From Anaeramoeba flamelloides (taxonomy: Eukaryota; Metamonada; Anaeramoebidae), in contig JANTQA010000008.1 in the NCBI GenBank assembly GCA_027625915.1, forward strand, positions 9,921,001-9,985,000: 64,000 bases of DNA, in the 5' to 3' direction. Of this stretch, positions 1 through 11,200 are shown one piece after another (position 1 is the first letter of the stretch; each line of letters begins with the position of its first letter). A program made the translations under genes and the position numbers. The notes beneath the pieces are model-generated. The model was given only the letters and a program-made list of their open reading frames with translations, searched no databases and was not told the DNA's origin.

Positions 1-299
1 AAAGAGATACACTTTAAAACTAACACAGTTGTATTCAAAATTCAAAATTAACAAATATTCAAATTTGAAATTGAGTATGCAAGTCTTTAAAGTTTATTCT
101 AAAAATGTCAGAGTTTTTTATTATTGCTTTATAGAAATGTATCATACAACATCTATTGACTGGTTTTAAATCTGCTTGAGTATTGGTTATAATTGAGAAA
201 AAAATGAGAAAAAATAAAAAAAAAAAAGAATTGGTATTTAAAAGATATCAATATATCTATTTCAACTTAAAGAATTAATCAATGTAACATAAGTTAGTT

Positions 300-671
300 T
301 TAATAGATTTTTTCAATATTATTATTTCTTATTAAATAATTGAAATCAAACCATTCATTTATTGTAAAATTTAATAGTACCAATTCTACTAAATCCCTTT
401 CAAAAAAAGTAAAATGTTCAAAATCAAAAATAGGCAAAAGAATCTCAATTTTACTATTTTGCAAAAATGAATATTTATCCCTATGTCGTAATACAGTAAT
501 AACCTTTTGTTGTGTAATTCCTTTTATCTCAATAAAAGAATAAATAAAATATACTAAAACTAAAGAATAAAATAGAAAATAGAAATAGAGTAAGAAATAA
601 GATAAAAAAAAACAATTAGAAAATAATTTGATAAGTACTTGATCTTTTTTTTTCCATATAACATATTTCAT
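300..671 (-). CDS. possible small two-exon gene, unknown product
   Basis: I do not recognise this. A methionine at 671 opens a frame that stays open to a stop at 300. The middle third is T-rich and translates to a run of Phe, Leu and Tyr, which looks like an intron. A GTACTT donor after 639 and an AG before 527 would splice in phase 0, giving exons 639-671 and 300-527 and a protein of 86 residues ending in an acidic, aromatic stretch. No domain is visible. The intron-like middle resembles the T-rich introns of the sure genes in this window. The frame could still be open by chance in such AT-rich DNA. Confidence 0.25.
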   Translation of the reverse strand: MKYVIWKKKDQVLIKLFSNCFFLSYFLLYFYFLFYSLVLVYFIYSFIEIKGITQQKVITVLRHRDKYSFLQNSKIEILLPIFDFEHFTFFERDLVELVLLNFTINEWFDFNYLIRNNNIEKIY

Positions 672-1435
672 AAGAAAGATAAACTTATTAAAACAGCAAC
701 AATAATAATACTAAATAGATATCTACCTCTAAATGTGAAAAGTAGAGGAAATTGTTAGTTGTCTACAAAATACTCTTGTTTTGCTAATAAGTACTTTTTC
801 ATGGAAAAAATAATTTTTTCTTGACGAATAAACTAATTTTTCTCAAAATAATGTTGTTTTTTTTTGTGAAAAAGTTGGAACTTTCAAAAATATTTACTAA
901 TTTTCGTTATTAATACTTTTATACGAATAAGTAATTTTTCGTGAATAAATAATTTTTTGCTAATATATACTTTTTTACATAGAATGTTTTTTTCATAAAA
1001 TATTTGTTTTGGCAGAAAAGTACTGTTTTGACATATAAAAACAAATTAAATAAGAGGGTTAGTTGGGAAATACTATATCAATTTGAAAATCTTTTTGTTT
1101 CCGATATACAATTATAAAAATTTTCTTGAGAAATAAAACTAAAATGAAAGATTTAAAACTATAAATTGTCTCTTTGTTTATATTGCCTGGTAATAATAAA
1201 AAAAAAAAAAGGAAAAAAAAATCATAGCATTAACAAATAATCATTTTTGAGTTTTTTATTTGAGTATAATTATTTGGCTCTTTGTGGAGACAAACTCAGT
1301 GAATAATATTCCAATATAGCATATTTTTAAAGTTATAACCAGATGTCATGAAAGATTGATCCATCAATTTACAATTTTCAAAAAGAGCGATATTCATTTT
1401 TTAATCATCTCTTTCTTCGATAAAAAAAATTCAAT
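672..1435. other. intergenic, nothing recognised
   Basis: AT-rich sequence with homopolymer runs. It presumably holds the promoter of the prefoldin gene that follows, but I can point to no specific site. Confidence 0.6.
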
Positions 1436-2005
1436 ATGGAAATTTATGCTTCTAAAAAAGTAATTGAATCAATTTATAGGGTCCAAGAAACTGTCAAAAC
1501 ACTTGAAGCAAAATACAGACATGCCTCAAATGTTTTGTATTATAAAAAAGATGATCACAAAAGAGCTTCTCTTGCTCTTCAAACGCTCAAAAAACTTGAT
1601 GAAAATGATATTACATACCGATCATTTGGAATGATGTAAATATTTGTTTACTTTTAAACTTTTGTTTGCTGTTTTTGGATCCTCATAAAATGTTCTGAAT
1701 CAAAAAAAAAACATGAATTTTTTCAATTTTTTTGTTTTTTTACTTTTATTCTTTTTTTTTCTTTTTTGATGAAAAACAAAACATAAATTACTTTTTTTTT
1801 TTTTTTTTTTTTTTACCTTTACAACCAAAGGTTTATCCAAGTTCCAGCTCCAAAATTATTGGAATACAAACAAGGCGTTGTTGACAATTTTGAAAAAGAA
1901 ATAAAACACTTAGAAAAGGAAATTGATACGATTGGAAAACAAATTATTCAAAATCAAGACAAACTTGTCAAGCTTGTTGAAGGCGCAAAAAAGAAAAAAA
2001 AATAA
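1436..2005 (+). CDS. PFDN1: prefoldin subunit 1 (beta-type prefoldin)
   Basis: Subunit of the hexameric cytosolic prefoldin chaperone, which hands nascent actin and tubulin to the CCT chaperonin. There are two exons, 1436-1635 and 1831-2005. The intron (GTAAAT...AAAG, 195 bases, T-rich) splits a Met codon. The product is 124 residues, the usual length for PFDN1 (about 120). It has an N-terminal coiled coil, then the turn segment ITYRSFGMMFIQVP, matching the family's YxxxGRMFI hairpin, then a second coiled coil ending in five lysines. The splice is supported because it joins the hairpin exactly and keeps frame. The Arg usual in GRMF is Met here. The next gene is over 6 kb away. Confidence 0.87.
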
Positions 2006-2937
2006 TCTAATCGACAACATCTATTTTAAAAGTGTGAGTCATCAAAGTTTTAAAAAGAGTTATCCAAACTGCTAAACATGGTCGGATTAAACCGTTTGTG
2101 GTGCCACTTCTAAAACTTTTGTTGAGCACTTTTTCCAAACAGCTGTATTTAAATCTCAATTAAAATTACACAAAAGAAAAACAAAAACAATTAACTTAAA
2201 AACATCTTTTTATGGGTGGTAATAAAATAAAATCACCAACAACAATAAACAGCCACCTCCACATCATTTATTTTTTTTATTCCTTCGCGATTTTTCTTCA
2301 CAAGATAAAAAAAAAAAATTCTCTTTTTTATAAATTATTTTCTCCTTAAGGGAGTAGTAACCAGAAAATCAAAATTTTCTCTTTTTTACCAATTTAAAAG
2401 AAGAGAAAATAACATTTTTTTACTTTGGCTGTGTCTCGTTACCTTTTAGTATTCAACACACCCGTTGAAAAATAATTTACTGCATTTTTTTTCAAACAGA
2501 AAAATAAAATGCCAGAATAGAAGGGTGTGATAGGAACAAAAGATAAACTATTTAACATACCTCAAAGTAGATCATCAATTCAACTGAAAATTCTTGCCTG
2601 AAATTTTATTGTAAGTTTAGAAAAAATAATGTATAACTTGTATTTGAATAATAAATTTAAAACAATTTTCGCTTTATTTCAGTCAACTTTATTTTTTTTC
2701 TTCAATTAAATAGAGAGCTTTAAGAAAGAGATTATAATTTTTGTTATCTATTCATTAGTTTATTCCTTTTTTTATTTTTAACTCCACATTTGATGGTCTT
2801 AGAATCCTAAATATAAGGCATTTTTCAGAATCTAAAAAAAATAATCATCTGAAAAATATTCGATTTAAGGGTCGAGTTATTACTATTAAAAATAATTATC
2901 TGAAATGGATTAAAAATTTTGTAATTTTAATGAGTGA

Positions 2938-3150
2938 CTGATACCAATCAAAAACTAACCAACATGTGAAGCCTGATCGATCTCCAAAAATCAAAAATTA
3001 AAAAAGAGGACATTTTTAGAAAAAAGAGCCAAAGAGAGGCACTCAATTTCTAATTAGAATAGTTGTGATTTATCATTTTGAATACGGCTTTATTGATTTT
3101 GAAGTGTCGATCTTTGGTTCTTTTTAAGATCTCGAAGATTTATTTTTTTC
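2938..3150 (-). pseudogene. decayed coding fragment, paralogous to 21.1-21.35 kb
   Basis: Read on the minus strand, this aligns base for base with the open frame at 21122-21370 (shared blocks include GTGAAG...TGATC.ATCTCCAAAAA and AAGATCTCGAA). Here the frame is broken by several stops, so this copy looks dead. The intact copy encodes a short leucine-rich segment. I do not recognise the parent gene. Confidence 0.5.
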
Positions 3151-4455
3151 ATTTTTTTCCTTTCTTGAATTAATTATTATTTTCTCAAGAATGTTACAAA
3201 ATCCTTACTTTGTCAAATTTATAGAGAGTTTTGTTAAACGCAAATTGGATTCAATCGAATTAAATTGATTTTATACTTGAAAAAAAACTATTTGTTTTCA
3301 ATTGAAGAAATTTAACCCTTTAGAAAGTTAAAATATGAGAAAAAATGAATTTTTTTTTCATTTAAATTTGATTTTTTGAAATTGAGATTGCTTTTTCAAC
3401 TTTTTTTTTTTTCTTTTCAAAGAGATCCAATTATTTTTTTTTTTTTGTTATTTGAATTTTTTCTACCAAAAGAAGTCTATTTCACAATACCCCTTTTTTT
3501 TCATGCCACTCCTTGGGTATGGTTCAAATTCACGGTAAATCACTAGACCCTAAAATTGAAAATACAAGCTATACATTTTTTTTTTTCGTAACATTAAATA
3601 AAATTCCAGATTAGAATTTTCAGTTGAATTTTCTGATCTAATTTGGGGTATGTAAAATAATTCTTCTTTTGCCCTATACCAATATTCTATTGTGGATTTT
3701 ATTTTTAAGTTTGAAAAAAAAAAAAAATATAAATTATTTTCAAGTAGGTACTTAAAATAATTAAAATCAAACAAACTTAACAAAAATAAAAAACAATTTA
3801 ATATATACAGATACGAATTGTCAATTAAAAAAAAGCGAAATTGTTAACTTCTGGTATAATACTGTTATTTTTACAGAACGTGCTCAAAAATTTTAAAAGT
3901 AACAATATAAGATTGAATCAAAAAAAAAAAAAAGAAAAATTGAAAAAAAAAAAAAATAACAAACAATACTCATAAACAATTTCTAAATCTTTCTTTTTAT
4001 ATTTACCTTATGAAAAAATATTTTAAATTTAAACTACATGTTTTTGAAAGAAAAAAGTTTCTTTGGCCAACAAAATGATTTAATCACAGAAAATTTAAAA
4101 TTTATCTTTCTATTGATGGTTATAGTATCGCAAGAATTTTGATTATTTATTAAATATAATACAATTATAGTTTGGGGTTCTATAATTAACCATAATAAAT
4201 AATTGTCATGAATGTGAATATTCTGCACATCAACCAACCAGGTATAAAACCAAATGAAAAATATATTTTTATCTCATCAGTTATTTTATTTTATTCTTTT
4301 TATTTATTTGATAATTTATTTTTTAAAAGAAATAAACTCGTTATTCTTTTTTTCAAAAAAAAAAAATAAATAAAAAGTATTCTTAAATATGGTGGGTTAA
4401 AATTTTGATTGGGTTAAAAGTATAAATTTTCATTATCTTAATCATTGAATCTACA

Positions 4456-4648
4456 TCCAGTTCGAATTTTAAGACACAAACTTTAACTAAAATTAAGGCA
4501 TAAAAAATCTCAAATTAAGGCACAAAATTCAAATTATAGTAAAATAATTTGTAGACAAAAAAAATTCCAAATTTTATTCCTTAATTTGAGATTTTTTTGT
4601 TCCTTAAATTTCGTTGAAAGTTTTTGTCTTAAATTTGAAACTGGCTGA
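4456..4648. mobile_element. palindromic MITE, family 1, copy 1
   Basis: About 193 bases; the left half (CAGTTCGAATTTTAAGACAC...) and right half are inverted repeats around a loop with TAGTAAAATAATTTGT. This copy is diverged: its outer TTCCACTTTTAAGGCAC motif is altered on both sides. Family features are described under the copy at 40813. Confidence 0.75.
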
Positions 4649-5189
4649 GATTAGTATATCTGGTATAACGCTTAACACCTTTTAAATAAAAACCATCCAC
4701 AAAACTTAGCATTATGAAATTTCAGAACTTTTTTTTAATTTTTTTATTATGAGAAGGGGGTAATTTATGAAAATTTATCAATAATAAAAAGAGGAGCAAA
4801 AAATCATTCATACATAATAATATTAAGTGCATCTATATGAACAAATCAAAAAAATCATCATTTTCACATTTTTAAAATTAAAAATAAGACATATATCAAC
4901 TTTAGAGAAATAATTGATAAATTTTCATAGAGAATGCATTTTTCCCAATTAAATCACCTGTAAAAAGACTCTGATACTGTTTTTTTTTTTTTTTTTTTTG
5001 ATTTTTTAGATTAAAAACAGAAAAAGAATAATTTACTAAAAATTTTTTTGATATCTCATTTTTAGTATTTTTTTTTAGAGTTTGTAGGGGCAAATAAGCT
5101 TGTTCCTATACTCTTATTTTAAAAATACCTGAAAATAAATCAAATGGTTAATACTGGAAGATGAGGAAAAAAAATGATAATTCATTTTA

Positions 5190-6035
5190 TTCGGAAATAT
5201 TTATTTAATTTCTTGAAATTTAAAAGATTACTATATATTTTTTTAAAAAAATCAGAGTATAAAGAAACATTTTTCTTATTTAAAACAATTATTTAAGAAT
5301 ATAAATTCAGTTTTTATTCTTATAATTATTAATTAGAATTAATTTTATTTGTTTAAAAATATTTATATTTTTTGGAAGTTTGAAAATAATTTAATAAGTC
5401 TATTTTTAAATTTAATATTTGGGTTTTTACCAAATTATCATTTGACTATTGAGATAATTAAGTGGGTACTAATCACTACTGTTTAAAAATAAACATATTA
5501 ATATTTATTTTTTTTTCAGTTATTAGTTGAATTTTCTAGTTTTTAATTAATATTTTTCGGAAAATTTTTTATTTTATTTGTTCAGATTTTTTGCTCTGAT
5601 TTTTTTATTTAATAAAAAGTAAAAATTGATTTTAACTGTTCTTTAAATCAAATAACTTCTTTACTTTTCAATTTTAAAATAATTATTTTGTATTAATGAA
5701 ATAAATTAAATTTTTGAAAATGTATTATTTCAAAAACTTCGGGGTTAATTTATTAAAGTAGGTTTCAATGGTATTTTTTGTACAAGCAATAATATGTCTT
5801 TCTTAAGAGAAGAAAATATTTTATTTTTGAAATAAATGGAAATATGTTGTATTTTAAACTTTTCAAAAATGAAAAAATATATCAATTATTGATAAAAAAT
5901 AATTCATTTCTGAAAATAGCTTATAAAGTAAGTTTGGTATAACAGTAATCAGAATTTTATGTATTTTTTCAATTTAAAGGTACAGTAATTCTTTTTAGAA
6001 TTTGCTATTAAATGTACTAGAATATTTCCTCTACT
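5190..6035. repeat. dispersed repeat of about 850 bases, copy 1
   Basis: Matches 52.63-53.47 kb in the same orientation. Shared landmarks in order are CTTGAAATTTAAAAGATTA, AGTTGAATTTTC.AGTTTTTAA, and, best of all, AAATAATTCATTT.GAAAATAG followed by GTAAGTTTGGTAT...CAGTAATC. Both copies are degenerate and show no open frame, so the class of element is unknown. Confidence 0.55.
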
Positions 6036-6977
6036 TTACTAATTCCTTAAATTTCAATAGTTTTACTTTTTATGTGTTTCTTTAGTTATTCAAGTAATGA
6101 TTCATATGATTTTATAAAAAAAAATCAATTGAAATTTAAATCATTTTCTTTTTTTTTTACATAATAGCCTCCTGCAAAAACTAAATATATTCTCAAATTA
6201 ATCAAAATAAATGGACCTTTAGGTTTCAAAAAAAGGTTTACTTGTATCAAAGTCTAATTTATTAAACTCCGAAAGAAACATAGAGTATTCTTATTCTCAT
6301 TTTAGAATTAGGTATATATTGATTTATTTTAATTATTTGGTTTTGGTTTTTGAGGAAAAAAAAATGAAAATTAAGTTTACTTTATTTTCCAATAAACGAC
6401 ATTCTCAACTTCTTATCACTTTTGTTCTCACATAACTTTGAAAAAAAAAGAAATATATATATATATATATCAAGATGACAATTAAGAACAACTTTGGATA
6501 AATATTTTTCATATTTTGAATTTTCCTTGTCATTTGGGTAAATAAACGAAAAAGGAAAAAAAGATTAACACAATTTTTAATAAGGAAACGTACCAAATAC
6601 CAAAGGTAACATCAATTAATAAAAGAAAAAATAAATGATTAAAGACCAAATCCAGGATTCTATTGAATAATTTTTTTTTTATTACTCTCTTTGGGTGATT
6701 TTTCTTCGATTACTCTATTATTAAAAATTTGTTGAAAAATTTAAAGTATTTTTAAGATCTCCAAAACCACATAAAAGATTTCACTAATCAAGTTGACTAA
6801 AATGTGTTTGTTGGTTAAATTGGAAAAAAACTACCATGTAAAATCATTTGAAGTTAATTTGTTTCTTTTTTTTTTTTATTGATTTTACTTTTTTCCTACA
6901 TTAATTAACCCTATTAAAAATCGTGTAACTTTTTTTACCTCTTTCACTTTTTTCACCAAACGATGATCCATCAATAA

Positions 6978-7052
6978 ATGAACCTTCAAGGTGAACTTAG
7001 ATTAGACGCAGAATTAGGTCCTAAATTCGATGCTGTATTTAAACATGACTAA
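6978..7052 (+). other. 24-codon codon-like short ORF
   Basis: ATG to TAA encodes MNLQGELRLDAELGPKFDAV and then FKHD. Its base composition (about one third GC, varied codons) is unlike the surrounding DNA. No splice partner is evident. It may be a microprotein, a lone exon or a relic of a lost gene. I cannot name it. Confidence 0.2.
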
Positions 7053-8255
7053 GAAAAATAAAAAACACTAGCCTTATTCGAAGAATTGGTTTGATGATTA
7101 GTGTGAGAATCTTATATTATTGATTTTTATTATACACCGATCAATAAATAAAAGTTCTATTCTTTTTGTCACTTTACATCTCCACTAAAGCTCAAGTTTT
7201 TATAGAATCAAAAATTAAATACTAGTTTTTTGAGGTTTTCACACAATTTTATTTTCAACTGTTCCTGATTTGCATATTTTAATATTATTGTGTATGCCAA
7301 AAAGAGAGTTTTTAAAAAATTCATGACTTCTAGTATCTTTTTATTCAGTGTAGACCTTTTTGTAAAGACTTACTAATTAAAAAATAAATAGTTCTTAAAT
7401 GTGATTTTATTATAAAAAGATAAATATCAAAAATTAAGAGAAAAATTTTTTTCAAAAAACAAATTATTTTTGAAAAATAAATTCGAATCTTAAGTCTCGG
7501 TTCTTCTTGTTCTCGTTAATTTCGGAGAGTAAGAGCGATTTTTCTTCAGGTCTAAAAATAATAAAATTTCAATCTCCTGATTAGTATCTCGTTATAACGA
7601 AATACACTTTTTAAAGTTTCTTTATAATGCTCCAAAGTTAAGATTTGTTCAGTTTTGGGATTTAAGTGTGATGGTAAAAACTAACATTTCGATAATTATG
7701 TGTCTTAAGAACGAGAAAATTTTTATGACAATTTCACTTCTGTATCATAATTTGAACATCACTTTGCTTTTGAGTCAGTGTAAAAATACCTAAAGGAACT
7801 AATTTGTTCTAAATTTATTCAACAAAACCATTTGAGTCCGTTAAAAAAAGTCCTTTAAATATTTTCCAAAATATCCCTTAACAGAAAAAACATAAAAAAT
7901 ATTTAGTTTTGTAAATTCTTTGTTAATTTTCCAAAAGATATAAAACAGTAAAAACAACACTTTCTTCCAATTTCAGAATTGTTTAATAATGAGAATTATT
8001 GTTAAAAGTAAAAATTTTCTATTTGGAAAAAACTGGTATTTGGTATTCTTTAAATTTTTTTCACCCCCCCTTTGAAACCCAGGAAAGTTTATTCGGGTTT
8101 CTCTAAAAAATTGTAAATCAGAAAATTGAAAAATTTATATGATTACAGTTTTATTTTTTGATTTTTTTTTTTTTGAGTTCTCTTTTTTTATCTTTAGAAT
8201 CAAAAATACCTTTATTTTTGTCTTTATTTTGTATTTTTTTACTCTTCATAAAAGG

Positions 8256-11200
8256 ATGACAAATCCCTTTTTAGACTCTGACGGGGAATCTGACAAAAAA
8301 ACATTCAATGAAATTTATCAAATCTTTGAAACGATTGGTTATGGTTCAAATAGCAAGGTGAAGTTTGGAGTTCACAAAGAAAAAGGTGAAAAGGTAATGA
8401 CCCAAACACCTTTTTTTAAATTTTTTTGATCTCTTTATTCTTCGGATCTTTTCTAAAGCTGCTCTTGAGGCTTTGTTTTTTTAGGACTTATCTCAAAAAC
8501 TTTTTTTTTTTTTTCTTTTTAAAAATTTTTTTTGATGTTACCTTTTGAAAAATGTTTAGGTTGCAATCAAAATAATAAGTAGAAACAATTTCAAAATTGA
8601 CTCAAATTTGAAGTTACTGTTCAAAAGAGAAAAGAACATTTTAAAAAAGCTTGAGCACCGAAATATTGTCCAATTCTGTGCTGCTTATCAAAGCAAAAAC
8701 AATTATTATCTCATCACAAAATATATCAAAGGCTGGGAACTACTAGACATCATCAACCGCACAGGGAAAATTTCTGAATTTACTGCTTATAAAATCTGGT
8801 CGCAAATTGTCAAAGGTAAAAGATTTTTTTTTGAAAATTTTTATTTTATTTTTTTTAATCTTCTAATCGTGACTGGAATTTGAACAGATTTTTTACTTTT
8901 CTTTTCTTTTCAAGAAGGTGTTTCAATTTTTTTTTTGTTTAAAGTGAAAAGCTAACATCACCCACTTCATTTTGTTTCGCAACTTGATTGATTTCATTTT
9001 CATACTTTTTTTCAGACTCCAAAAAATGTGTTTTTATTTTTACCATCTCCAAAAAAAAAATTTTTTTACAAAAAATCGGTATGGGATCGTTAACAGAAAA
9101 ACAAAACCAAGTTTGATTTATTTTGAGAATTTGGAATTTAGAGAATGTACAATTTATTTATTTACTCTCACACAAAGAAACAAAATTTTCCTCAAATCCT
9201 CTTTTATAATCTTTTCCAGATCAAAATGGCTCTTTTTGAAAAAATTAAATTAAATTAGAACAAATATGGGTGGACGCACTTTTCCTTCTCAAAATAAAAG
9301 TTGCAATTCAAACCAAAGAAAAAAAAAAATTGAAAACACCAAGAGCTAAATGAAACAGATCATAAGCCAACAGAGACTAAATGTTAAATTTTAATTCTTT
9401 CAACTGAAATTTTTTTTTTTTTTTATTTTTTTTTTATTGTATTTTGTGGATAATGTCAATCAAGATCAAAAATTCCTCGCATCTATTGTATTGTCTATCC
9501 GTGCTGATAACGGTCTCATATTTTTTTAAACATCACATTTTTGATGGTGGTGATTTTGAAACTTTCTGACAAAAAAGGAAAAAACCATCAACCCAATCTA
9601 CACTCGGGGTACAAACAAAAATTTTCGATAAAGTTTTTACTTTATTATTATTTTTATAACTCTCTTTAGGTTCTTGACTTTTCCTTCTCTTTTTATTGTC
9701 TTTGTTTAAAAACAAATTCTTTTCATTATTTAAAAGTACCAGTATAGTGATAAAAGGGTTAGGAGCCACCCTCTGTTAAAAACATTTTTTGTCAAATGAA
9801 TTATTTTCAAATTCATTCAACATTTTTTCCTTATTTAAATCAAAAGAGAAGAGAAATAAAAGTGGGTCGCTATTAAATCAAAGAAGATGTATATTCTATT
9901 AAATGTGAGTTTCAAAAAGTTTTCAAAAGTTGGATCAAATGAAAATTTTTTGAAAAAGAAATAAGAAAACGAAAAAAGGTAAAAAAGAAGATTTTGGCCT
10001 TTTTTTTTTTTTTTTCTACCTTGAGAAAAGGTTGAGTGGAAACTTTCTTATTTTTCTTTTTCTTCAAATTATTATTGTTTTTTCTTCTTCATTTTCTTAT
10101 GTTTCTTTTTTGATTTTTCTTTTTTCCTTTTTTGATTCTCAACCATTTTTTGCATTAACCAAGCAAATAATCAACCAAGCAAATAACTTTAAATTACTTG
10201 CAAATTCATGTCTATTTTCGCACACCCAAAAACCATTCAATAAATTTCATCGCTCAGATTAATTCTTTTTGTTTTGTTATGATGAATTTTTCTTGTTCTC
10301 TTGAATCAATAAAAGAATAAAAAACCTAAAGTAAGTGCAAAAACGACAAAAAAAATGATTTAATAGAACCCTTTGGATTTTATACCCAGGAGAATGCTTT
10401 AAAGAAAAGCTATAATATGAGTTATAATCTTACTACACCATGACTAGGGTAAAAAACTCTAAATATAAATTCAGTGCTTAAGGAAGTGTCTTAGAGTGCC
10501 GTCAAGTGCCTAGGTTTTCCAGAATTCAAAAGAATTGAGTAAAATCTTTGATTTAACTCAATTCTTTTAAATTCCGGAAAACCTAACGGTGGCTTTTTTT
10601 AATTTCAGAAATTCAAAGAAAATTTAATAAATTTTCTTTTTATTTATAAAAGTCAAAAAAAACATAACGGAAGTGTCCTAGGTTTTCCAGAATTTAAAAG
10701 AATAGATAGCAATCAAAGGTTTTACTCAATTCTTTTAAACTCTGGAAAACCTAACAGCAGTTTTTTTTTTTGATTTGAGAAATAAACTGAAAATTAAAAA
10801 AAACCTAACGGCAAATAGCAGGTAATTTTGTTGAGTCACCACTTTTTAATTATCAAATAAAAAACAAAAAAAAATTACATTTTTTATACAAATAAATTTA
10901 ATATTTCAGTCAAACAGTAGGTAATTTTATTACATCACCTCTCTTTAATAATCGAAAAAATAAAAAAAACAATCATATTTTTTATTCAGATCAAAAAACA
11001 TTTTTTTGAATTTATTTAAAGACTGATCCACTTTTTATTTGGAGATCCTATATTGAAAAACAATCCAAAATACATGACGAAAATTGACAAAACTTTTATA
11101 CAAAAAAAAATATAACTCAATAAAAAACATTGAAACCACTAAAATTTATATTATAGAACTAATTAAATCAATAAAATTAGTGAAAAAACACAATAAAACT

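Larger units (their letters stand above)
2006..8255. other. long gene-poor stretch with decayed repeats
   Basis: No convincing large gene. A slightly GC-richer patch at 2040-2160 is open in more than one frame on the minus strand and may be 3' UTR of the prefoldin gene. The stretch holds a decayed coding fragment near 2.94-3.15 kb, a MITE copy at 4.46 kb, one copy of a dispersed repeat of about 850 bases (5.19-6.03 kb), a short (TA)n run near 6.45 kb, and two tiny codon-like islands at 6978-7052 (+) and about 7465-7552 (-). Confidence 0.5.

Noticed and set aside
5190-6035. Possible long terminal repeat pair with 52.63-53.47 kb
   Set aside because: The copies lie 47 kb apart, with unrelated genes between, are strongly diverged, and show no terminal motifs; dispersed repeat is the safer label.
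10032-10262. 76-codon open frame rich in Phe, Leu and Ser inside the kinase intron
   Set aside because: T-rich, low-complexity reading with no homology or splice support.
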